From positions 3,335,336 through 3,399,335 of the forward strand of contig BCHX01000006.1 in assembly GCA_001599755.1 (NCBI GenBank): a stretch of DNA of 64,000 nucleotides, in the 5' to 3' direction. Below are positions 55,276 to 64,000 of this stretch, piece by piece. Within the stretch, counting starts at the first letter, position 1. Every line of letters starts with the position of its first letter. This stretch comes from Gliomastix tumulicola. Lineage: Eukaryota > Ascomycota > Sordariomycetes > Hypocreales > Bionectriaceae. The notes under the pieces are model-generated. The model made no database searches. It saw only the letters and a program-made list of their open reading frames with translations, and was not told the DNA's origin. The translations under genes were made by a program, and so were the position numbers.

Positions 55276-57894
55276 TCATGCGGGAATCTCGAATGGGGCC
55301 TCAACCTTGAAGCCCAGAGTAGAAGCAAAGCTGACGCTCGAGTCACCAATGAACACCTGGTATTCCCCTGCATCGACGGACCAAAGGCCCTTTTTCGTGT
55401 CCCAGTACGACACCGCGTCCACGTTTAGAGTAACTTGGACGGTCTGAGAGCTACCGGGCGAAAGTCTCACCTTGCTGAATCCACCAAGCTCCTTCTTCGG
55501 CCGGCTGATGCACGGGTTGAGCGCTCCTACGTACACCTGAACGACCTCGCTTGCAGCTAGAGATCCCGTGTTGGTTACGTCGACGGCAACGGTCAGCTCA
55601 CCATCCGAAGCAAGGATATCGCTGCTCAATCGAGCCTTGGAGAGCTCGAACGATGAGTAGGAGAGCCCGTGGCCGAAGGGAAACAGGACGGCTTCGGGAT
55701 GCTCATCGTAATAGCGGTATCCGACGAGGATCCCCTCTTTGTACTCAACCCGCCTGCGCTCCAGGTCGCCAGGGAAGTTGTTGAACGTGGGGCTGACCTC
55801 TAGGGACTTGGGGAATGTGCAGGGAAGCTTGCCTCCTGGACTGACGACTCCGAGCAAGACGTCCGTGATGGCATGTCCAGCCTCTTGGCCAGGAAGCCAT
55901 GCTTGGAGAAGAGCGGCGATATCATCGATCCAGGGCATGGTAACAGGGGAGCCCGTGGAGTTCACGACAATCGTGTTCGGGTTGGCCTTAGCCACGGAGC
56001 TGATCAGCCTGTCCAGTGATCCATCTCTAGGCAGGTCCATCGAGTCACGGTCTGCGCCCTCTGACTCCCAGTCAGAGTCATGTCCGACGAAAACGATCGC
56101 GATATCGGACTCCTTGGCAGTCTCAACAGCTGGTTCGAGAAGCGGCGCGTCATGGTCCTGCTCCGCCATGAATCCGACGGTCACACCGACCAAGCCCGAC
56201 GCAAACACGGCCAGTCCGCTCGTCAAGTCCTCAGACTTGTGGGCTTCGATGCGAATGCGGTACTCCTGGCCCTTGATGAACGTGTACTGTCTCTTCTCTT
56301 CCCTCGCAACGTTGAGGACGAACGCAAGGACGTCGGTAGCGCCATCCAGATGGAAGACAGGCTCATCGTTGATGTAGACAGTCGAGTTGCCCACGGTCTT
56401 GAAGCTGATGTAGTGGTTTCCGCTGACGGAAGGCTTGTAGATGCCCGTGAGACTGACGGACTCTACCTCACGCTGCAGGACTGACACGAAGTTGGCAGTG
56501 GCGACATTCGAGACCACCGGTGTGTCGGGATCTGTTGCGGGCGTTGTGACTCGGCAGGCGAAACCTGGGTTCCCATCCTCGCCGTATACATCGTGGGTCA
56601 TCTGAGGCAGAGTTCGCACCGGACGAGCTCCCTCGGCATACTTGAGCTCGATACCCTTGCCCGCGAGGGCCTCGACCAAGGCGTCGTAGGGCGTGACCTT
56701 GTGGTGACTGTTCACGGCAGCCGAACCTCCGCCGTAGCCGAGGTAAGACTTGGCAAGACCGATGAGAGCGATAGACTTGAGGTTGCGGTCCTCGGTCTTG
56801 ATGGGAAGGATGTTCCGCTCATTCTTCAGCAGGACCATGCCATCAGCACCGGTTCTGCGAATCAGCTCCCGGTTGTAGGGGAGGTCGACGGCGATCTCCG
56901 CGGGGATCTCAGGGGACTCGAATTTCCCCGTTCTCTGGAGGAGGCGGAGGAACTCCCAGACACTCTTGTCGAGTGCCTTCTGCGAGAGCTCACCCTTCTC
57001 GAAAGCCTTGGTGATGTTTTCCAAAGTACGCTGGATAGGAGGACCAGGCATCTCGAGGTCGAGACCAGCCTCAAGCGCTGGACCGACCGAGTACGTGCCG
57101 GACCAGTCACTCAGCGTCAGGCCGTCAAAGCCCCATTGCTTCCTGAGCACGTCGCCCAGCAGCTGCTTGTGTGCGCTGGCGTGGATGCCGTCGATGTGGC
57201 TGAAGCTCGTCATGACGGTCCACGGCTGCGACTTCTTGACGGCTATCTCAAAGGGCCGCAGGTAGATCTCTCGCAGGGTACGATCGTCGACGATGATGTC
57301 CATGGTGAAGCGGAAGGTCTCCTCTTCATTGACGCAAAAGTGCTTCAGACTCGCGCCAATGCCTCCGCCCTGGAGGCCGTTGATGTACGCGGCGGCCATC
57401 TCTCCAGACACCAGGGGGTCCTCAGAGAAGGCCTCGAAGTTGCGTCCGCCGCGAGGATCTCGCTGCATGCAGACCGTTGGGCCAAGGAGGACGCTCGCCC
57501 CCTTGGTTCTGGTCTCATCGGCCAGGGCCCTTCCCACCTCGCGGGCAGCGTCCCTATCAAAGGTAGCCGCAAGAGACACAGCGGCAGGGAAGCACGCGCT
57601 CGTCACGCCATCGACGAAGTTGGTACCACGGGCACCATTGGGACCGTCAGAGAGCTTGAGTGACGGGATGCCCAGCCTGGGGACCGGCGCCGTCGTCCAC
57701 CAGTCCTGCCCCGCGACCAGGGAGACTTTCTCCTCAAGGGTCAGCTGCGAGAGGAGATGGTCGATGTCGACAGGCGAGCCAATCTTGCTGGCTGAGTCGG
57801 CATTCTCCTCATTTTGAGGGGTGGTCTGCGACGACAGCTCGCCGACCTCGACGGCCGAAATGGACGTCTTCTGCTTTGAGAGAATATTCGCCAT
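55276..57894 (-). CDS. GH3 beta-glucosidase with PA14 domain, probably intracellular
   Basis: Intronless, 872 aa from the ATG at 57894 (context ATAACCATGGCG). The frame is open to 57990, but a TATATA at 57961 within that extension argues that transcription starts downstream. There is no signal peptide. Order: GH3 barrel (LTLEEKVSLVAGQDWWTTAP, LKLSDGPNGARG, GGRNFEAFSEDPLVSGEMAA, GASLKHFCVNEEE), nucleophile Asp263 in GLTLSDWSGTYS, then the alpha-beta domain (SIALIGLAKSYLGYGGGSAA). A PA14 insertion at about 420-570 contains SLTGIYKPSVSGNHYISFK, and a fibronectin-III-like tail closes with the LFPFGHGLSYSSF region and GEYQVFIGDSS. This layout matches fungal bglI-type intracellular beta-glucosidases that hydrolyse cellobiose or aryl glucosides. 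Confidence 0.93.
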   Translation of the reverse strand: MANILSKQKTSISAVEVGELSSQTTPQNEENADSASKIGSPVDIDHLLSQLTLEEKVSLVAGQDWWTTAPVPRLGIPSLKLSDGPNGARGTNFVDGVTSACFPAAVSLAATFDRDAAREVGRALADETRTKGASVLLGPTVCMQRDPRGGRNFEAFSEDPLVSGEMAAAYINGLQGGGIGASLKHFCVNEEETFRFTMDIIVDDRTLREIYLRPFEIAVKKSQPWTVMTSFSHIDGIHASAHKQLLGDVLRKQWGFDGLTLSDWSGTYSVGPALEAGLDLEMPGPPIQRTLENITKAFEKGELSQKALDKSVWEFLRLLQRTGKFESPEIPAEIAVDLPYNRELIRRTGADGMVLLKNERNILPIKTEDRNLKSIALIGLAKSYLGYGGGSAAVNSHHKVTPYDALVEALAGKGIELKYAEGARPVRTLPQMTHDVYGEDGNPGFACRVTTPATDPDTPVVSNVATANFVSVLQREVESVSLTGIYKPSVSGNHYISFKTVGNSTVYINDEPVFHLDGATDVLAFVLNVAREEKRQYTFIKGQEYRIRIEAHKSEDLTSGLAVFASGLVGVTVGFMAEQDHDAPLLEPAVETAKESDIAIVFVGHDSDWESEGADRDSMDLPRDGSLDRLISSVAKANPNTIVVNSTGSPVTMPWIDDIAALLQAWLPGQEAGHAITDVLLGVVSPGGKLPCTFPKSLEVSPTFNNFPGDLERRRVEYKEGILVGYRYYDEHPEAVLFPFGHGLSYSSFELSKARLSSDILASDGELTVAVDVTNTGSLAASEVVQVYVGALNPCISRPKKELGGFSKVRLSPGSSQTVQVTLNVDAVSYWDTKKGLWSVDAGEYQVFIGDSSVSFASTLGFKVEAPFEIPA

Positions 57895-57960
57895 GGTTAT
57901 CTCTGGGAGGGGTTCGGTGGGCATGATGGGCAGCTGGCTCTGAAGCTGAGATCCCTCGAC

Positions 57961-57966
57961 TATATA
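57961..57966 (-). promoter_or_regulatory. TATA box of the GH3 gene
   Basis: TATATA, 67-72 bases before the ATG at 57894. It decides between that start and the upstream in-frame ATG codons. Confidence 0.5.
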
Positions 57967-58970
57967 GGGGATGGTCTGTGAACTGAACAAAGGAGTTATT
58001 CCGCGCTAGAGCGGAGCGAGTGGTGGATGTTGACGCCGTTAGTGGGAAGACCCTTGAATTGTATTGAAGCTAGATTGATATCCTTCCTTGATTTCAGGGT
58101 CGACCAACAAGGGTACCTACGTCTGTGTTTTATACATACATTGAGCACGAGTGGGATAGAGATAGAGGCACGGTACGGATACCCGGATGTAGAGAGTCCA
58201 ATCATAAAGTAAGGCTGCCACATTTACTTGTTACCGAGCCTCGTTTTTCACAGACGGTGCGTCATTGCAAGAAGCTTGGGTGCCCGGCTGAAGGCCTACC
58301 GCTGTGGTGGGTGTGGCATGATCTGGCTGTGCGACCAAGCCTTAGCCCAACTGAGAAGCGTCGACTGATGATGCAAGGGTCACATGTGCCCATGCCCCCA
58401 TGCCCCCCTCACACGTCCCTGAATCTGCTGGATCTGACCAAACAGGATGACGATGGCTCTCTGAGGTTTCGGTCTCATCGGACCATCTTCGGATCAACCG
58501 GAATGGGGCGAAGAGGGAGCGAGTAGGTATAAAGACGGCGTTAAAATGTGCTTCCGGCGCGAGCGGTGCGAGCCGCGTCTGTGCCGCCTACCGACGTATA
58601 GCCGAGTTGGGGGCGAGATGACCACCAGCCTGGATACGGCGTGGTGCCGTAGAGGGCTCAGATGGCCCAGTGAGATGCACCCTAAGGTGATAAGTCCTGA
58701 ATGGTGACCATGAAAAGTGCTAGCGATATGCAGGCCTCGGTGACGAGGACGCGGCCTTCCGTCTTCGTCAGATGACTAATGGCTTTGACAGCAGCCGAAG
58801 GAAGCTTTAGTTGCAGATGGGCGTGGACGCTCTACGTCTCCGGGCCAATAGCGGCTCAGATTTATCGTACCGGCGACTTGGTCCCTTAACGCTTATGCAA
58901 GCACACATTGTGAGTATCTGGTACCGCGGTGACATGACAAATGCGTCCGAGACAGCCGACTGGGAGGGAA

Positions 58971-59007
58971 GGGGGGGGGGGGGGGGGAAAAAAAAGGGGG
59001 GGGGGGN

Positions 59008-59044
<37 letters not shown>
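58971..59044. repeat. poly-G/poly-A homopolymer tract with one undetermined base
   Basis: G17, A8, G11, one N at 59007, then G37. Such a tract with an N may mark an unresolved assembly or sequencing point rather than true sequence. Confidence 0.9.
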
Positions 59045-59045
<1 letters not shown>

Positions 59046-59504
59046 AAAACATCGGCTGAGAATGCGATATGCACCGATATGTTGGTCCAAGGGAGGCAGC
59101 GGATATACGGAAAGACGACGAGTCGATAGCTTCGGGGTTGGTCTGTTCGCGAAAGGCCGATCACCGAACGCGTGGAGAATGTGGCAGCCAAGAACCGAGG
59201 CCATCCGGACCTCTCCCGGGGATCAGCCATGGTATACCAGGAGCAGGGTGTGCTGAAGAACGTCAGGGGATTAGAATCTCTGCCATGGTCTTCTGATAAG
59301 AGTGGCAGAGATCTGCGAGGGTTGAAAGATACCGAATTTTGCAGCTTCAGCACCAAGTACGTGGCGTGGGGGCCATCTCCCCGCTTCGACAGGCCGGTGC
59401 GGGGGGGACTGACATGGCTCATGAAAAATGTAGCTGCTTTCAAGCAGAATCAAGTATCACATCTCACATATTGAACATTGTCAAGCTCACCAACAGATTG
59501 CACA

Positions 59505-60473
59505 ATGGGGCGTAAGATTCTCATCACCGGCGCCGCTGGCTTCATTGGCCAATTCCTCGCCCGAGAGCTCCTCCGAGACCCCGGCAATACCCTCATTCTT
59601 ACCGATGCTGTAGCATTCTCTGCTCCAAAGGGGGCTCAGAACCCCCAGAATGCGACTGCCATACAGGCTGACCTCCTTGAGGACCTTTCTATGGTTCATC
59701 CGGACCTTGATGCCGTCTATATCCTCCACGGCATCATGTCTGCGGGCTCCGAGGCCAACTTTGAGCTGGGACTGCGGGTGAACCTGGATGCGACGAGGAA
59801 GCTCCTTATAAAGATATCCGAGACTTGTCCTGGCATTAAGGTCGTGTATGCGAGTGCTGGAGCTGTATACGGACAGCCGCTGCCGGAAGTCATCGACGAG
59901 GATGTCGTGCCGACACCGCAGAGTTCGTACGGTGGCCAGAAGCTCATGTGCGAGATGCTCATCAACGATCTCACGAGACGAGACATGATTGACGGTCTGA
60001 GTCTACGTCTGCCTTCCATCTCGGTGCGTCCGGGCAAGCCTACCGCTGCGGCGAGCAGCTTCATCAGCGGCATCATTCGGGAACCGATCGCCGGAGTCGA
60101 ATGCGTCGTACCCCTGAAAGATCGATCCTTCCCATCATGGGTGTGCTCCCCCAAGACACTCATGCAGAATCTCATACACGCTCTTGATCTGCCTCGGGAC
60201 TGTCTTCCGAGTCACAAGAGAACCGTCATCGCTCCTGGTGTTGTTGTCACGATTCAGGATATGTTGGACGCTCTGGCTACAGTTGCCGGGCAGCAAACCT
60301 TACAGTATGTGAAAGAGGTTGATGAGCCAGAGTTGAGTAGGATATTGTACTCCTGGGCATGGAATTATGACTGCAAGTTGGCGATCAGTCTGGGGTTTAA
60401 GGGGGACGAGGGCTTCGAACAGGCTGTGCGAGACTACGTGATTCATCTCGAAGAAGAGAAGGCTTGGACTTAA
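59505..60473 (+). CDS. NAD-dependent epimerase/dehydrogenase (DenD-like SDR)
   Basis: Single exon, 322 aa from the ATG at 59505. The frame is open 9 codons upstream but with only a TTG. The Rossmann motif is KILITGAAGFIGQFLARELL (G-x-x-G-x-x-G near residue 10). DAVYILHGIMSAGSEANFEL is the NAD-side strand, VVYASAGAVYGQPLPEV the Ser/Thr region, and SSYGGQKLMCEMLI holds the Y-x-x-x-K catalytic pair. LRLPSISVRPGKPTAAASSF and GIIREPIAGVECVVPL closely resemble D-erythronate dehydrogenases and related extended SDRs. Likely role is oxidation of a sugar acid; the exact substrate is inferred only. Confidence 0.88.
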   Translation: MGRKILITGAAGFIGQFLARELLRDPGNTLILTDAVAFSAPKGAQNPQNATAIQADLLEDLSMVHPDLDAVYILHGIMSAGSEANFELGLRVNLDATRKLLIKISETCPGIKVVYASAGAVYGQPLPEVIDEDVVPTPQSSYGGQKLMCEMLINDLTRRDMIDGLSLRLPSISVRPGKPTAAASSFISGIIREPIAGVECVVPLKDRSFPSWVCSPKTLMQNLIHALDLPRDCLPSHKRTVIAPGVVVTIQDMLDALATVAGQQTLQYVKEVDEPELSRILYSWAWNYDCKLAISLGFKGDEGFEQAVRDYVIHLEEEKAWT

Positions 60474-60803
60474 CTGACTTAGTATTGAGGCTTTAATGAA
60501 GGAAAATACATGCTTTATGATTATGGTTGCATTCAATTGCCTGCCTCAAAATAATGAGAGACACTTGTCTCTATCTCGGATGTTGCCATCTTGATTCCAT
60601 CGAGTACGGATTATCCCATGTCCAGAGCAATTATTGTTCCAAGATATCACTTCGACATATCAATGACATTTAAACAGCCGGTTTAATGTATTAAATTAGT
60701 GTCCCGGTGCATTGTAGACATTCAAGACGGTCTTTGGCGTGTGTGTACTAAGTTCGCATGGCGGAAGTGAAGAATAATACTAGCCTCGAGTGTGAGATTA
60801 AGC
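60474..60803. other. intergenic region between convergent genes
   Basis: AT-rich 3' flank of the epimerase and the DUF3632 gene. No gene. Confidence 0.5.
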
Positions 60804-61616
60804 TTAAGCCGGCCTCTCCATCAGCTCATAGCATTCCAAGGCAAGCTCTTTGCTCCTCTTAGAGAGAGGACTTTCATCTGACCCAATCCCTAGCAAGGCG
60901 GACCTGCAATCGTCCCAGTGCTTAGACTTGAGTTCACGGAGCTCTCTCATTGGGGCGACAGGCTCAAGATGCAAGTACAAATGGGTGTCCAAAGCCTCAA
61001 GGCTTTCGTGAAGCTTGTGGCCTGCCTTAACCTTCCAAGCGTAGACGGACCCGATGTAAACGTCGAGCGAACGGGGCTTCTTCGTGAGGACGAGATCAAG
61101 TGCCGTGAGTCCCCATTCAGCCGGGATATTTCCAATGCCGCGGGCAAACATTTCAGCCTCTGCTCTGCCAACAGCATAGTAGTGTTGGCGAAAATCCTCG
61201 ACGGTCTCGACGGGGAGAGGCTCGTCCGACTTCTCCCACTCCGCCGGTCCGTGGTATGAGATGCGATATAGAGTATCCCACATGCTGTGAAATCCGGAGA
61301 GCCTCTTGAAATCTATCCCGCCTTGATCTGGGAGATTCTGAATGGCGCCCATAAGCTCGTACATCTTGTTGCGATTACTCTCATCAGTTTCCACGAGCGC
61401 GCCCGAGATGAGTGCCCAGACTCGATAAATCTCGTCATTAGGCACCTCTTCGGAGAGAACCCGCGCCACGAGACTACGCGAAGCCTCTTCAGGAGACGTT
61501 TTGCCAGACAGGTAGTCTTTGAGAGCTTGTCCTTCTTCCGGATGGCATCCGTCGCCGGCGTACATGGCTGCGATGTTAGATGCGACTTCCCCGTTAATCC
61601 ACTCTTCCGTGGACAT
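60804..61616 (-). CDS. DUF3632 family protein
   Basis: Single exon, 270 aa from the ATG at 61616 (MSTEEWINGEVASNIAAMYA). The frame extends 22 codons upstream, but the next residues look non-coding. GEEASR-like helix phrases (LSGKTSPEEASRSLVARVLS), an alpha-helical body with FHSMWDTLYRISYHGPAEWE and FRQHYYAVGRAEAEMFARGI, and the late LDVYIGSVYAWKVKAGHKLH are what I know from fungal DUF3632 proteins, whose function is unknown. No signal peptide or membrane segment. Confidence 0.8.
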   Translation of the reverse strand: MSTEEWINGEVASNIAAMYAGDGCHPEEGQALKDYLSGKTSPEEASRSLVARVLSEEVPNDEIYRVWALISGALVETDESNRNKMYELMGAIQNLPDQGGIDFKRLSGFHSMWDTLYRISYHGPAEWEKSDEPLPVETVEDFRQHYYAVGRAEAEMFARGIGNIPAEWGLTALDLVLTKKPRSLDVYIGSVYAWKVKAGHKLHESLEALDTHLYLHLEPVAPMRELRELKSKHWDDCRSALLGIGSDESPLSKRSKELALECYELMERPA

Positions 61617-61980
61617 TATGTAAACTGGTGTTTTTTGTTGATATATTTCATGGAACCTAGGTGGAAAATTTGGCATTTGCATGTGGGCTATTATTTCTTT
61701 TTGAACAATGGCGGGTGGATGATATAGCAGGTTGGAGCCTTAGGCAGCCCTTCTGCCTAGCATCGATGACTCACTTGCTCTGAACGGAAACCCAGTAGTA
61801 ATTTTCAATCATTCTTCGATTTACAGCCTACTCCAAACTAACAATCTCCCTATATAACAATTGATACACCATAACGCCAAAAGCTGCTAAGTCGTCAGGT
61901 GTCGTGTCAAAATCTGCAGATCCCCGAACGCCAAAGTCGTAATCCATTATCACTCAAACACCTGGGTATCGTCATCCTCT
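61617..61980. other. intergenic region
   Basis: Promoter of the DUF3632 gene and 3' flank of the surface-protein gene. No gene. Confidence 0.5.
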
Positions 61981-64000
61981 CTATCTCTGGTAGACGGCAT
62001 CCACCCTCGTCACCTTCTTGTGGGAAAGAGGCTCGTGCATATCTGGCGCCGGGTTGTACGAGATGGAGCTGCCGGCCAGCCTCCTGTTCTTTCTCTTCCT
62101 AATAACGAAGCTGATGTGATTTGTTAGCAATCCATATGTCCTAGTATCCTGGAAAAGTTTGTAAAGATGAGTTGAAGGGGAAATGGCAACTTACAAGACA
62201 ACGCCAGCAATGATCAACAGCAAGAGCACGCCACCACCAACACTGGCACCAATAATCACGCCGGTGCTCACACCGCCCTTCTCGCCATTGCCGTCGCCAT
62301 CCTTGTCGTCTGAAGAGCTTGCAGTCGGTGGTGGAGGGACGTAAGACACAGGCTGTCCAGTGGTGGCACTCAGCGCCAGGGCACTGTTGCCAAACTCCCT
62401 GATGCTGGCGGGGCCAGTCGGAGCCGCGACGAACGAGTCCCAGTCTATTTCCTCTCCTGCAGTCGTCGTGGCAGTGAGCGTCTCTGTGACGGTGTATTTG
62501 TGGACCGACTGCAGGGAGTTGGGACAGTTGAGCAGCCCAGCGGACAAGCACTGGGTGCCCGTGTACACCTTCTTCGTCTTGGTCGTCGTCGTCGAATCAT
62601 CGCCCCCGTTCTGGCGAGGCGCGAGGGTGGGTGTCGTGGCCGGGGATGTCACACATGCGTCGGCAAGCGTAGTGAAGAAGATGGGTGTGTATGTCGACGG
62701 AACGGGACCCCAGGTCTGCGAGCCGAGGAAGACAGATGCACCGGCCGCGGCGCCGAGACCAATCTGGAACTCCTGGACGACATTCAAGAAGCAGTCCTCG
62801 TCTTCGGGCTGGTCAGTGCTGTCACTCTCTTCACTGTCGCTGGGGGCGATGACAGGGATGGTGATGTTCGTGGTCAGCTCCGCGAGATTGGCGAAGACGC
62901 TGACTTCAATACCGCCACCAGCGCTCGGAATCACGAGTCCAGAGAGGTCAGAGGGCGTCGACATGGTGAAGCCGGAGTACATGCCGAGGCAGAGAAGAGC
63001 GCGTAGGACGATGCCGTCCGTCTCGACTGTCACGGGTAGGAACTCAAATTGGCCGCCGTTGCTGTCCTGCATGTCAGTTTTTGCAGCGTGTTCGGGCTAG
63101 ATGACGGGGACTCACATTTGAAGATTGGCCACCTCCTCTGCAAACATAGCCAGCTCGACCTCAAAACCGTCATCAAGCTGGAGATGGAACCCCGTACCCA
63201 GCGTCACCTCTGTATCGGCACTGAGGATGAGGTCAACAGAGAAGACCACACCGACCAAGAGGTCCTCAGCAATGCGGAAGCCAAAGGGTCCTTGCGAAGT
63301 GTACAAGTTCAGCTTGTACTCAGCACCAGCCGCCAGCGTGACGTCGATGTCCATCAGCAGGTCGAGTTCGTCGAAGCCGAACTTGAGTCTGACATCTGGG
63401 ATCTGGGGTATGGCTAGATCCTGCAGATCGACCTCCAGCGGCGGCATGTCGAAGTCGCCGGTCTGGACAAAGTCGGTGACTTCGGCCCATACATCCTTGC
63501 CAAACTCGGTGACAGCGTCGGTGATATTCTCAATGGCGTCGCCAAACTGGCCCGTCAGGTTGAAGAACGCGTCGCTGATATTGAAGGCGCCACCGATGGT
63601 CAGCTCGGCGTGAGCAATGCCCTGGATGGAGCACGTGTTGCAGAAGATCTCGAGTGAGCCGGACACATCCACCGACTCATCCAGGCCCGAATTGTCCTTC
63701 TCGTCGGTCACCAGGTTGGGGTCCTTCGACACGGATGCTCCCCTGCAAAGCTGTTAGCTCTCCTCTCTCGCAAGAGCCCATGGGATAGGATACTCACACT
63801 TTGAGCAGCACGGCATTCTCAAAGGTCGCATTCAAGTTTGCCGACTCGTCAAAGACAGTCTGCTCTCCGGACTGCCGTATTTGGTTCAATCGCTGGTAGA
63901 TAGCATGAACTGTCTGCTCCGACGTCATGCCGGGTGCGTTCCGGACCGCCACATCGGATGGGAGTGCGCCGGCGACAGCTCTAGACGCAAGCAGCGCAGC
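61981..64000 (-). CDS. secreted single-pass membrane protein, 5' end beyond the window
   Basis: Partial gene. Exons: 64000-63798 (open at the edge), 63742-63116, 63061-62195 and 62110-61981. The three introns (55, 54 and 84 bp) keep frame. The first visible residues AALLASRAVAGALPSDVAV look like the end of a signal peptide, so the start is probably only a few codons outside. The ectodomain is beta-rich and acidic (SGSLEIFCNTCSIQGIAHAE, LKFGFDELDLLMDIDVTLAA, GTGFHLQLDDGFEVELAMFA), with a Thr-rich stretch before the membrane. A single helix (GVIIGASVGGGVLLLLIIAG) is followed by a basic tail VIRKRKNRRLAG and a short cytosolic end. It resembles fungal DUF7029/DUF7223-type surface proteins. Function unknown. 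Confidence 0.8.

Larger units (their letters stand above)
57895..59504. other. 1.6-kb intergenic region with poly-G tract
   Basis: GH3 promoter, the poly-G tract, and the upstream region of the epimerase gene. The Pro- or Gly-rich frames over the poly-G are artefacts. Confidence 0.5.

Noticed and set aside
58807..59443. Proline- or glycine-rich proteins over the poly-G tract
   Set aside because: Translations of homopolymer sequence containing an N; no flanking coding features.

Overview
The window comes from a filamentous ascomycete (Pezizomycotina, probably Sordariomycetes, but I cannot name the species). The evidence is short GT-AG introns of about 50-130 bp inside otherwise continuous reading frames, families typical of these fungi (HET/ankyrin, DUF3632, DUF4419, fungal HNH nuclease, fungal CorA-like, SRPK-like kinase), and a 7.9 kb block destroyed by repeat-induced point mutation (RIP).

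Layout. 0-12.5 kb: a GNAT acetyltransferase, a flavin amine oxidase, two inverted six-cysteine domains, an SRPK-like kinase, a formamidase with two GATAAG motifs upstream, a HET-ankyrin protein and a secreted DJ-1/PfpI protein. 13.3-21.2 kb: a complete, RIP-degraded LTR retrotransposon. It has two 483-bp LTRs, lies on the minus strand, and still shows a Ty3/gypsy-type reverse transcriptase signature and a polypurine tract. Its right edge abuts a truncated, mutated copy of the 3' end of the HNH gene found in inverted orientation at 25.7-27.2 kb. 22.9-31.4 kb: a cytochrome P450, the HNH gene followed by an in-frame open frame, a protein with five DVDV repeats, and a Nudix hydrolase. 32-50 kb: GH20 hexosaminidase, Vps38/UVRAG-like protein, Rtc1/Sea2, a DUF4419 gene broken by one nonsense codon, an MFS sugar transporter and a CorA-like membrane protein. 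51-64 kb: two tiny convergent genes, a large protein kinase, a GH3 beta-glucosidase, a poly-G tract containing an N, an epimerase, a DUF3632 protein and a single-pass surface protein that runs off the right edge.

The genes are mostly independent, with no operon-like grouping. Themes are nitrogen and carbon scavenging (formamidase, amine oxidase, GH20, GH3, sugar transporter), nutrient signalling and membrane traffic (Rtc1 of SEACIT, Vps38) and self/non-self or genome defence (HET protein, RIP). The strongest unusual signals are the RIP-carved element with complementary unmutated LTR ends, the HNH duplication at its edge, two genes interrupted by in-frame TAG codons, the inverted six-Cys pair and the convergent mini-gene pair. 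Gene models were spliced by eye from donor, acceptor and frame continuity. No tRNA, rRNA or CRISPR array was recognised.
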